From: a virus
DNA length: 21,084 nt
Virus record (IMG/VR): IMGVR_UViG_3300029953_000172
Span: 1-21,084 of that record
Direction: 5' to 3' (one strand)
Below the pieces are notes generated by a model. That model made no database searches. It had not been told where the DNA came from and saw nothing but the letters and a program-made list of their open reading frames with translations. A program made the translations under genes and the position numbers. Positions 13,949 through 20,657 of the stretch are shown here, one piece after another (the first letter of the stretch is position 1; each line of letters begins with the position of its first letter).

Positions 13949-14686
13949 TTAACGCCGGGTCAGTCGTTTTCGCTCGACAGTCTGACGCTTCATTGTGGGT
14001 CGTTTTAAGCGGCTAGACGTAGTGCTTGCAGCATCCCTATCGATGTCAGTATTACCGGCTGAAGCGGCGGCGGCTTCTCGGGCTGCATCCGTGCCTAGCA
14101 GGTGCGTACCCGTGCGGGAGCTAACTGCAATACCGGCCCAAGCTGCGCGACGATTGAGCAGGAAGGAGACCACCCCACACACCGCATCGGCCACATCTTT
14201 CGAGCCTTGAGGGCGATGGTCTACCTTTTCTTTATTGTTGATAATGGTGGTCTCAAGCTCGGAAAGTTCCTTTAGGAGGTACTGGTGCTGGGGTACTAAG
14301 ACCCGAGTATCGTACACCGCATCCCGGAAAGCTCGCCACGGTTCGATCTTTTCAACAGACAGATAATCGGTCTGAAACCCGTACTTGCGCATGATCTGCC
14401 TCAAATCGACCGACTGAAATCCGTCTGTCGTCACGTACTTAATGGGCAGGCCATGCACATCGCGTAGCCGCTTAATCAACTCGCGTATCTGAGCAAATTC
14501 TATCTCCCCACCAGGAGGAGGAACTATCCGTAAGACCAGATCAATAGCGATCACGGGGAGGATTTCGTGAGTGGGTTCACCCTCCTCAACCTTATATCGC
14601 TCCACTAGCTTGGTACCTGCGATGTGCCCGATGGCAATACCGCAAGCATCCTTCTTTAAACCAAGATCGATATGAAAGTACGGAAG
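13949..14686 (-). CDS. Terminase large subunit, nuclease part (separate frame)
   Basis: This frame opens after a TAG at 14687-14689 and encodes YFHIDLGLKKDACGIAIGHI, then VIAIDLVLRI, KYVTTDGFQSVDLRQIMRKY and HRPQGSKDVADAVCG, which together are the RNase H-like terminase nuclease with its acidic residues (D in HIDLG, D in TTDGFQS, D in GSKDVADA). The only usual start codon, a GTG at 14605, lies downstream of HIDLG. Independent translation from there would lose the first catalytic Asp. The frame is -1 relative to the ATPase part, and the two overlap for about 30 bases. A fused product would be about 691 residues, long for the family owing to a basic Ala/Thr/Arg-rich tail of ~70 residues. The nuclease cuts concatemeric DNA during packaging. 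Confidence 0.85.
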   Translation of the reverse strand, partial: LPYFHIDLGLKKDACGIAIGHIAGTKLVERYKVEEGEPTHEILPVIAIDLVLRIVPPPGGEIEFAQIRELIKRLRDVHGLPIKYVTTDGFQSVDLRQIMRKYGFQTDYLSVEKIEPWRAFRDAVYDTRVLVPQHQYLLKELSELETTIINNKEKVDHRPQGSKDVADAVCGVVSFLLNRRAAWAGIAVSSRTGTHLLGTDAAREAAAASAGNTDIDRDAASTTSSRLKRPTMKRQTVERKRLTRR

Positions 14687-16023
14687 CTATCGACATCCAA
14701 ACGCAGCCTATCTTTATCGGGTCGTGGCATCCCGATTGACAGATCGATTTCTTCGAAGTTAAAGGGCAGCTTATAGCCCTGCCTATCGGCCTCCGCCATG
14801 CAGGAGTGTATGGCCTCTCTTTTACCAAAGAAGGGATGGGCCGACATCACGGTGACGCCGCCAAAGTCGCGTAGTGCCCCCTCGCAGTCTTTATTGAAGT
14901 CAGCGAAGAAATCCATGGGAACGTCTATGGTCTGGACACCCGGAAGTACCTCGGCATCGTCTGCCAGTATCTTCGACCGCACCTTATCGTTACCGATCTG
15001 AACACGGAAGCTTTCCGGCAGGAAGTGCTCACGCCCCTTAGATGACCACTGCGAATGGCTATACACATAGATGGTGGGGTCCGTGCCCCCGCACATGACG
15101 CTTTCCTTGGCCTTCTGCTCGGTGAAGTCGTCAGGGTACCGGGAGGAGGAGACCAGAAACAGGATGCCGGGAACCTTTCCCTTACGAGTGAAGCGCGAAC
15201 GCCTGCGTCGGCTCAGGGTGTTGTAAAGCTGCTTCGCCTGATCGAAGGCACCTGTATCCATGTCGGCGTAGCTAGACTTGGAACGTTCGATCTTCTGCAT
15301 GAAGTTCATTTCGTCGAGGATGCCCCCGATGACGTTCATGGAGATAGCGCCCGTGGGGCCAGAAGATACCGGCAGGATAGATACGTTCTGCTCCCGGAAG
15401 ATCATCTGGGATGTGACGGTCTTATCGTAGGGGTAGACAGTGCGGAAGTAGGCCGAATGATTGATGTATGCCCCGAACTCCTCAAATACCGCCTTCTTGG
15501 CCGTGTTAAACCGCACGGATTGGATGGTAAATACGATAGATGACTTCGATTGGATGCCGTAGGTTGCCTGGGGGTGCCGCATACAGGAAAGCTTATAGAC
15601 ACCTCGGGCAATCCCCGCGTTACCTATGGTGCTTTTTCCTGAACCGATGCAGCCCTTTAGGCAGGCCTCGCCATAGGCTTCCCCGTCTAGCTCCTCTAGT
15701 GCCTCCCGGACGGCAGGGAAGGTGCTGGTTTCGTCCATGCCAAGATAGGTAGGGCTAAATAGGAATTCGTCTAGGGGAACAACCCGCCGCCGCCACTCGC
15801 AAGCCGACAGCAACTGTTTAACGTCCCCGGAGCTTGCGAACGTTTGCAACGCATCAAGATACAGTTCTCGGGTCTCCCCGTCCTCGATACCGTTGGCCTC
15901 CGTGATGATCTGTTGATAGATCATAAAGGTGCGCTCATCAAGGCTGAACTGCTCGTCACCCAGCGAGGCGCTAGGTGCGAGTTTTATCAGGTGCTTTGGC
16001 CTTGGCAGAATTCGAATTGCCAT
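14656..16023 (-). CDS. Terminase large subunit, ATPase part
   Basis: 455 residues from ATG 16023 (MAIRILPRPKHLIKLAPSAS), overlapping the small terminase gene by 53 bp. Walker A is GCIGSGKST at residues 124-132, and Walker B is VIGGILDEMN at about 231-240 with the catalytic DE. FLVSSSRYPDDFTEQKAKES carries the SS coupling region at about 285-305. This is the packaging motor that pumps DNA through the portal. The frame ends DVDSFRTFISILV and stops at 14656-14658, exactly where the nuclease domain should begin; that domain continues in the -1 frame. I see no classic X XXY YYZ slippery heptamer in the overlap, although TTC to TTT slippage at 14676-14674 is possible. The alternatives are a real gene split or a sequence error. 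Confidence 0.93.
   Translation of the reverse strand: MAIRILPRPKHLIKLAPSASLGDEQFSLDERTFMIYQQIITEANGIEDGETRELYLDALQTFASSGDVKQLLSACEWRRRVVPLDEFLFSPTYLGMDETSTFPAVREALEELDGEAYGEACLKGCIGSGKSTIGNAGIARGVYKLSCMRHPQATYGIQSKSSIVFTIQSVRFNTAKKAVFEEFGAYINHSAYFRTVYPYDKTVTSQMIFREQNVSILPVSSGPTGAISMNVIGGILDEMNFMQKIERSKSSYADMDTGAFDQAKQLYNTLSRRRRSRFTRKGKVPGILFLVSSSRYPDDFTEQKAKESVMCGGTDPTIYVYSHSQWSSKGREHFLPESFRVQIGNDKVRSKILADDAEVLPGVQTIDVPMDFFADFNKDCEGALRDFGGVTVMSAHPFFGKREAIHSCMAEADRQGYKLPFNFEEIDLSIGMPRPDKDRLRLDVDSFRTFISILV
15835..15848. repeat. Dispersed palindrome, site 9 (one mismatch)
   Basis: TGCGAACGTTTGCA, 16 bases (15834-15849) with one mismatched pair, in the terminase ATPase coding sequence (read LQTFAS) about 180 bp after its start. 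Confidence 0.88.
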
Positions 16024-16681
16024 TGTTCAGGGCTCCGAGGAACTGTTCTGTCAGGGTGGACATGCGATCTCTCGCGCTTTCGTCTACCCGTAGCTTATGA
16101 ATGTTTGAAGCAGCGTCAGCAGGAAGGGCGTGGCCCGAGGCTGCCGTGGAAGTGATACCCTTGCCCTGAACTTTAGCTAGGGTTTCGAGCAACAGTCGGG
16201 TTTCGGCTATTTCCTTGTGGGCATTGGGCTGTAACGCGCCAAGGCTTTTCATCATGTCCTGCTGTTCGAAGTCAACGACAGCCCGGAGCCGTACCTTCTG
16301 TAGACGAATGAGGCGGTTAAGCTCGACCTCAACATCCATGTCCGGTTGGTTGGCGTCAATAACTCCATCAATGCTGTTTTTGTTATCCGATTTGCAGTAT
16401 TCCGGGTAGGTCCGCTTGAACGTCCCGATATACACCATAAAGGTGTTCTCGTTGATGGAGTCCAGCCAACCTTCCCTAGCAAACCAACCCGCTATGTCCT
16501 GAAACTTTAGGCCCTCCTTAAGAGCCGAGATAATCAACTCTTTCTTGGGATGATTGAGGATGTAGCGCAGTTGGCTTTCGGCCACCTTCTGCGCGGGGGT
16601 CGGTTGAACGCCAGCCGCCCCCGCATTGATCTTTCTGCGGGGGCGTATAAGGCGAGACCGACCAGTGTTAGGACTGGGCAT
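15971..16681 (-). CDS. Terminase small subunit (probable)
   Basis: 236 residues from ATG 16681 (MPSPNTGRSRLIRPRRKINA). A TTG at 16708 is the only earlier start. The start overlaps the upstream gene by 14 bp and has no strong ribosome-binding site, so translation may be coupled. After a basic N-terminus comes a helical HTH-like region (ESQLRYILNHPKKELIISAL, LKFQDIAGWFAREGWLDSIN, TFMVYIGTFKRTYPEYC), then a long helical segment (VEVELNRLIRLQKVRLRAVV) and a low-complexity C-terminus. DNA-binding N-terminus, coiled-coil centre and position directly before the large subunit fit a small terminase, which recognises the packaging site. No family-specific motif proves it. Confidence 0.7.
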   Translation of the reverse strand: MPSPNTGRSRLIRPRRKINAGAAGVQPTPAQKVAESQLRYILNHPKKELIISALKEGLKFQDIAGWFAREGWLDSINENTFMVYIGTFKRTYPEYCKSDNKNSIDGVIDANQPDMDVEVELNRLIRLQKVRLRAVVDFEQQDMMKSLGALQPNAHKEIAETRLLLETLAKVQGKGITSTAASGHALPADAASNIHKLRVDESARDRMSTLTEQFLGALNNGNSNSAKAKAPDKTRT

Positions 16682-17666
16682 CGATCTGCGTGGTCGCCAA
16701 CTCGGCAACCTGAGTGGTGGCGAGTGAGGAGATGTCGGTCGTGGTCAGGCCCGAGATTTCCGTGGAAGCCAGCGGGGCCAGTTCAGTGGTGGTCAGCGTA
16801 TCGATCTGGGTAGTGGTCAGAGCCGACAGTTCGGCGGTTTCCAGAACCGAGATTTCGGTGGTGGTCAGAGCTTCGGCAACGGTGGAAGAGGCCGGGCCGG
16901 TATAGGCGGTGGTGTCCACGGTCCAATCGGCATCCGGGGTGGGGCGATAGGCATCATTGGTGGCGACGAAGACAGCCGAATTATCTTCATCGTTAAAAAT
17001 CTGGGTGCCGTCAGCGTCGAACAACTGGAAGACATCACCGGCCACCAGCTTATCGAAAATCTTCTTGGTCGAGAACGTGGCGGGCTCGCCGCCAAGAACC
17101 AGGACATAGCGTTCGGTGGCGTCGGTGCCCGCGTTGTCCACATCGCCTGAGACTTCGCCAGCCACCGGCTCGGGAGCGGCAGGGGGGATGACCTCGGCGG
17201 GAGCCGGGGCAGCGTCGGTCAGGTTCAGGCCTTCGCCAACATCGTTGACCAGGGCTTTGCCTTCCTGCACGACATCGCCAACAACGGCCTCAACCTTGTC
17301 GGCTTCCGTCTTGGCAGCATCGGCAGCCGCGACGGCCTCGGTCTTAATCTTTTCCCAGACGGAGCCCAGGATGGCAGAGGCGTCATCACCGGCAATGGAC
17401 ACCAGATGGCGCAAATAGGTCTCGACGTGGGCAGCCGCATCTTCCAGGTCATCGACCAGTTCGATGGGAGCCTGCACGGCGTCCCGCTTGACGGTGGCGA
17501 TGAGGTCATGGGCCTCTTCGATGGTGGCGGGAAGGTCTTTGTGAACGACATCGCCAGCGGTGGTGGTAACGTCCTGGGCGATCAAGTGCAGCACATGGCC
17601 GGTACGCAGCGCAAACGCCACGAGGTAGCCCTCGGCAGTCTTGATGATCTGAAACTTAGCGGCCAT
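16668..17666 (-). CDS. Unknown protein with eight C-terminal 8-residue repeats
   Basis: 332 residues, starting MAAKFQIIKTAEGYLVAFAL at ATG 17666 with AAGGATTG upstream, three bp after the ParB-like gene. Residues 1-60 look like a small beta/alpha domain. Residues 60-150 are Ala/Asp/Glu/Val-rich and helical, and 150-175 are Pro/Ala-rich. Residues 185-260 are a second folded part (RYVLVLGGEPATFSTKKIFD, LVAGDVFQLFDADGTQIFND). Residues 266-329 are eight consecutive octads of the form x-L-T-T-T-E/Q-I-S/D. Such LTTTQ-type repeats occur in large surface proteins of some alphaproteobacteria, from memory and not checked. Function is unknown; a virion-surface or adhesion role is possible but unsupported by position. 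Confidence 0.75.
   Translation of the reverse strand: MAAKFQIIKTAEGYLVAFALRTGHVLHLIAQDVTTTAGDVVHKDLPATIEEAHDLIATVKRDAVQAPIELVDDLEDAAAHVETYLRHLVSIAGDDASAILGSVWEKIKTEAVAAADAAKTEADKVEAVVGDVVQEGKALVNDVGEGLNLTDAAPAPAEVIPPAAPEPVAGEVSGDVDNAGTDATERYVLVLGGEPATFSTKKIFDKLVAGDVFQLFDADGTQIFNDEDNSAVFVATNDAYRPTPDADWTVDTTAYTGPASSTVAEALTTTEISVLETAELSALTTTQIDTLTTTELAPLASTEISGLTTTDISSLATTQVAELATTQIDAQS
16680..16871 (-). repeat. Eight tandem 24-bp (8-residue) coding repeats
   Basis: The units encode ALTTTEIS, VLETAELS, ALTTTQID, TLTTTELA, PLASTEIS, GLTTTDIS, SLATTQVA and ELATTQID. Leucine at position 2, Thr at 4 (except one unit) and a hydrophobic residue at 7 are kept, suggesting a regular solenoid or coiled structure. 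The DNA units have diverged more than the protein pattern. Confidence 0.85.
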
Positions 17667-17669
17667 TTT

Positions 17670-18551
17670 TCAATCCTTCTTACGGATAGGTTTGGGATGA
17701 ACACCCGATGCCTTGACTGTAACCGATTTTTCGACACCAGACAAGATAACGCCCGATAGCAGTTGCTTCCACACATCGTCGGCTTGTCGGCCCGAGGTGA
17801 TAAGCTCCTGCTCAAAAGCGCCGAGTAGTTTATGGGTCTCCTGGGAAACCTTGAAGTAGTGGTGCTTCTTACCACCGAAGGAGAACACCAGGAAATCGCT
17901 TTCCAGGTTGCTACCGTTCTCCTTGAAGATGGTATTAAGCACGGAAGACAGATCGTCAACGGAGCGGATCGTTTCCTTGGCTTCCTCCAGCTTGGCTTTC
18001 TGGCGAGGAGGCAGTTTATCGGCAACCGATTTGTAAAGCTGTTCGAAAGCTTTCTTCTCGGTTAGACCCATCATCCGCTTGACCATTTCCCGGTCCATGC
18101 CCCGGCCAACGGCCTTATTATAGAGCTTGGTGAACTTCTCGGGATCGATGGTGCCTCGCAGCATATTACGGCGAACGAGGTTGGCTTCAATAGCGATGTC
18201 GTTCCACTCGGGCTTAAGGATGCACGGCACCTTTTTCATGCCGATGACCTTAGCCGCTTTGGTGCGGTGGTGGCCCGAGGCCAGAAGGTAGCGTCCGGTG
18301 AACACTCCCTTATCGTCGATCTTGGGCACCACAAGGCAGGGCTCGTCGAAGCCGTCTTTCCGCATACCCTCGCACAGTTCGTCGAAGGTGGCGTCGGACA
18401 TAGCATTAGGGTTTTCTTCGTGACCGTCGATAAGCTCGATAGGCACGTCGAATACCTTGACAATAGATGACTCCTCAAGCTGTTGCTCGGGAGCCGGGGG
18501 CTTGCAAACGTTTGCAGGCTTGGTGATAGGCTTGGCCTTAAGGAGTGCCAT
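17670..18551 (-). CDS. ParB-like protein with HTH (ParB/Spo0J N-terminal domain)
   Basis: 293 residues from ATG 18551 (MALLKAKPITKPANVCKPPA), chosen over an upstream start because the extension overlaps the P-loop gene; GGGGGAA lies about 7 bases upstream. Residues 31-110 are a ParB-type domain: VFDVPIELIDGHEENPNAMS, then YLLASGHHRTKAAKVIGM, where SGHHRTKAA (92-100) is the GxxR motif that binds CTP in ParB proteins. Residues 119-135 (IAIEANLVRRNMLRGTIDPE) match the linker, and 149-176 (GMDREMVKRMMGLTEKKAFE) form the helix-turn-helix. The C-terminal ~110 residues are unrecognised. ParB proteins bind palindromic 16-bp parS sites and may slide along DNA; phage homologues may also be regulators or nucleases. 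Its own gene carries a dispersed palindrome. Confidence 0.85.
   Translation of the reverse strand: MALLKAKPITKPANVCKPPAPEQQLEESSIVKVFDVPIELIDGHEENPNAMSDATFDELCEGMRKDGFDEPCLVVPKIDDKGVFTGRYLLASGHHRTKAAKVIGMKKVPCILKPEWNDIAIEANLVRRNMLRGTIDPEKFTKLYNKAVGRGMDREMVKRMMGLTEKKAFEQLYKSVADKLPPRQKAKLEEAKETIRSVDDLSSVLNTIFKENGSNLESDFLVFSFGGKKHHYFKVSQETHKLLGAFEQELITSGRQADDVWKQLLSGVILSGVEKSVTVKASGVHPKPIRKKD
18503..18516. repeat. Dispersed palindrome, site 10 (exact)
   Basis: Exact TGCAAACGTTTGCA, 35 bp after the start codon of the ParB-like gene and read as ANVC there. Outer GC/GC bases extend the symmetry to 20 bases with one mismatched pair. Confidence 0.9.
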
Positions 18552-18822
18552 GCTGGGTTCCCCCGAATAGACGATAGACCGTAGCCAGGGGGCGGTGGCC
18601 CTTGATCGAGTGCATGCACTTGATATGCACGTCAGGCGGCGGGTGATTTGCGCAGAACTTGGAGACGAGTTCACCTTTGATGTATATCCCAGTATAGGGG
18701 GATAGCTCACCGTCATCCAGGAACACGGAAAGACCCTTGGCCGAGAATGTCTCGATCATCTGCAAAGCCTTGGTGGTTTTACCAGACCCAGGATTGCCGA
18801 CGATATCAATATCAATCGGCAT
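18538..18822 (-). CDS. Small P-loop protein
   Basis: 94 residues from ATG 18822 (MPIDIDIVGNPGSGKTTKAL), preceded by GGGGGTG and overlapping the upstream gene by 11 bp. Walker A is GNPGSGKT at residues 9-16, followed by LSVFLDDGELSPYTG, which looks like a second strand. There is no clear Walker B, and at 94 residues it is only about half a normal P-loop NTPase, so it may be a truncated or minimal nucleotide-binding protein. It overlaps the start of the ParB-like gene by 14 bp. A ParA-like partner is tempting, but the Walker A is of the classical, not the deviant ParA, type and the size is wrong. Confidence 0.72.
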   Translation of the reverse strand: MPIDIDIVGNPGSGKTTKALQMIETFSAKGLSVFLDDGELSPYTGIYIKGELVSKFCANHPPPDVHIKCMHSIKGHRPLATVYRLFGGTQHGTP

Positions 18823-19063
18823 TTTCACCCCCGAGGAAAGAGGGACGATCCGCCAGATAGCGCAGAGCCGAGGCAAAGGCCTCTTCCTGCTTCGTAATGG
18901 CGAAGTCCAGAGTGCGATGGGCGGGGAGCCCGTGCAGAGTGCTCATCGTGTTAAGGTGTGATTGCACGATGGTATCAACCGCATTGCGCTCCAACTCGGA
19001 ACCACGGACCCGGATTGCGTCAACAAGAATACGTGCGCTGGGGCACAGACGAGACACGCCCAT
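18812..19063 (-). CDS. Small protein resembling the Acb2/Tad1 hairpin family
   Basis: 83 residues from ATG 19063 (MGVSRLCPSARILVDAIRVR) with AAGGAG eight bases upstream. It is almost entirely helical: one long helix (ILVDAIRVRGSELERNAVDT), a turn with LPAHRTLDF, then AITKQEEAFASALRYLADR. The last part matches the pattern I recall for the Acb2/Tad1 hairpin family (P-x-x-R-x4-A-I/L-T-K-x-E-E-A-x3-A-x3-L). Some members of that family sequester cyclic nucleotides and block CBASS or Thoeris signalling. The match is by eye from memory. Many small phage proteins with this hairpin have no tested function. It sits between a glycosyltransferase and a P-loop gene in an accessory block, as anti-defence genes often do. 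Confidence 0.6.
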   Translation of the reverse strand: MGVSRLCPSARILVDAIRVRGSELERNAVDTIVQSHLNTMSTLHGLPAHRTLDFAITKQEEAFASALRYLADRPSFLGGENAD

Positions 19064-19068
19064 AATGC

Positions 19069-20616
19069 TTACTCCTTATGCGAAGGACGAGACTTAACGA
19101 TAGGTGCTGACGTTTTGGTCAGGTAATCCCGCTCAAAGATATCTCTTCGAACGAATAGCTCCTCTGCACTATCGCAGGTATCCACGTAGCCCGCCAAGTT
19201 CAAGGCATGGTGGATTGCCGCACGGGCATAGGTGAATGTCTGCCGGATAGTCTGATCACCAACGGAGACCCCGAGCCGCCCCGTGGTGCGCAGATACGCG
19301 ATCACATCGGGGAACGTATAGTTAGTGCCCTTGAGGTCTTTTAGCAGGTTGACTACACCCGAGGAGGTCTTGAAGTTATCGATAGGTTGACGGGCCTGCT
19401 TTTCGATCTCATCGCAGATGACTTCGTTGTTGACCGTAGCATCATACTGCCCCCGGATACGATCACGCCAGGGGAGAACCTTGGCTCGGGCCTCCTCTGG
19501 GTTTTCCCGGATATCGTTCAGTGCGGCAAGCATCCCGGCTTTGTCTGAAGGCTTAATCACCCACGGCCAATCGGGGAAGAAGGTGCGCTGATAGTCAGAG
19601 ACGGGTATAACCCCCGGAACGCCGAGGTATATGGCCTCTAGTAAGCCCGTGGGGTGGTCGTAATGGCTGACGGGGCAGATGAAGGCATGAAACCGCTTAA
19701 TAGACGGCAAATACTCAGCTTTGGGAACCTTCGTCATAACCTTGAACTGACGGCCCACGCCATTGTCAAAGTCGAAGCCGAGTCCCATAAGCTTTGCCCG
19801 CATCGGGCCACCAAGAGCGCCGGATAGGGAGATGGTCAGGCTTACGTCCTGTCCTGCCTTATAGAGGTAGTCAAACCAGGGAAGGTACTCGGCGTAGGAC
19901 TGTCCAAAGATACGACCGATGGACAGGACATTAAACCCTGTTTCAACCTTGTATCGTTCGGGATCGTAGTGCCTGTCAAGATCATGCACTTTAATTCCAG
20001 GGGCCAATACGGTGGTGCGCTCTGCAATCCACTTATCGACCAGAGATGACCTGAAGACATCGAGCATCTCCTTGGTGATAGCTTCCCGATTATGATCAGA
20101 CTGGAAGAAAGTCATCTCCGCACTGAAGTACCCAACATGCTGGCGCAGGGCGTAAGCGCGGCTGATATGATCCTTCTGCTTCGTCTGGGGAAACCCCTCA
20201 ATGATGCAGACGGGCAATCCGTAGCTCTTATCCGTATAGGCCGTATCGGTATCGTGGAACCGGCAGCTTTGAAGGCTCTCTTTATATCCGTTCGCCATAC
20301 CCGTCCGCTGGGTAATAACCATGTCGATATGGTATTTGCCCGAGATACGGTTGAACAGGTTGATGTGGTTCTCGGGAACCATTACGTCCAGCAGGAACTG
20401 ATCCTGGATCGGGGCTGTTCTGATAACCCCGACCTGTGGATGGCTCTCAAGCGGGTGCGGCGTATAGTCCGCTTCCGGTATCATCCAGTAAACGAAGTGC
20501 CCCCGCTTTACCAGTTCACATATGAGGTTTACCCAGCGGTGATAAGTGGATGAGGAGGACAGATTTGATATTTGGATGTAGATAGGGTCGCAGAGAATTC
20601 TCAGGCGTTCTCGCAT
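19069..20616 (-). CDS. GT-B fold glycosyltransferase (GT4-like)
   Basis: 515 residues from ATG 20616 (MRERLRILCDPIYIQISNLS) with AGGAG upstream; a start at 20643 would read into the palindrome. The N-terminal half looks like the acceptor-side Rossmann domain (HRWVNLICELVKRGHFVYWM, IDMVITQRTG). The second half starts around FNVLSIGRIFGQSYAEYLPW and contains KAEYLPSIKRFHAFICPVSH and HPTGLLEAIYLGVPGVIPVS (about residues 312-330), the E-x-x-x-x-G-x-P donor-binding region of GT4 enzymes. About 100 C-terminal residues (TFPDVIAYLRTTGRLGVSVG) are a helical extension. The sugar and acceptor are unknown: phage DNA base modification, virion decoration, or host surface. No DNA-modification partner is visible in the window. 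Confidence 0.82.
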   Translation of the reverse strand: MRERLRILCDPIYIQISNLSSSSTYHRWVNLICELVKRGHFVYWMIPEADYTPHPLESHPQVGVIRTAPIQDQFLLDVMVPENHINLFNRISGKYHIDMVITQRTGMANGYKESLQSCRFHDTDTAYTDKSYGLPVCIIEGFPQTKQKDHISRAYALRQHVGYFSAEMTFFQSDHNREAITKEMLDVFRSSLVDKWIAERTTVLAPGIKVHDLDRHYDPERYKVETGFNVLSIGRIFGQSYAEYLPWFDYLYKAGQDVSLTISLSGALGGPMRAKLMGLGFDFDNGVGRQFKVMTKVPKAEYLPSIKRFHAFICPVSHYDHPTGLLEAIYLGVPGVIPVSDYQRTFFPDWPWVIKPSDKAGMLAALNDIRENPEEARAKVLPWRDRIRGQYDATVNNEVICDEIEKQARQPIDNFKTSSGVVNLLKDLKGTNYTFPDVIAYLRTTGRLGVSVGDQTIRQTFTYARAAIHHALNLAGYVDTCDSAEELFVRRDIFERDYLTKTSAPIVKSRPSHKE

Positions 20617-20638
20617 AGTGGTAGCTCCTGGTAGGCGC

Positions 20639-20652
20639 TGCAAACGTTTGCA
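20639..20652. repeat. Dispersed palindrome, site 11 (exact)
   Basis: Exact TGCAAACGTTTGCA in the 41-bp gap between the SLOG gene and the glycosyltransferase start, just upstream of the AGGAG. TTTGCAAACGC continues on one side, so a second overlapping half-site is present. Confidence 0.9.
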
Positions 20653-20657
20653 AACGC

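Noticed and set aside
18538-18822. ParA partner of the ParB-like gene
   Set aside because: The P-loop is classical rather than the deviant ParA type, the protein is only 94 residues, and no Walker B is visible.
1669-20652. CRISPR array or transposon ends as explanation of the dispersed palindrome
   Set aside because: Copies are about 0.9-2.7 kb apart, lie within unrelated essential genes, have no spacers of constant length, no flanking target duplications and no transposase.
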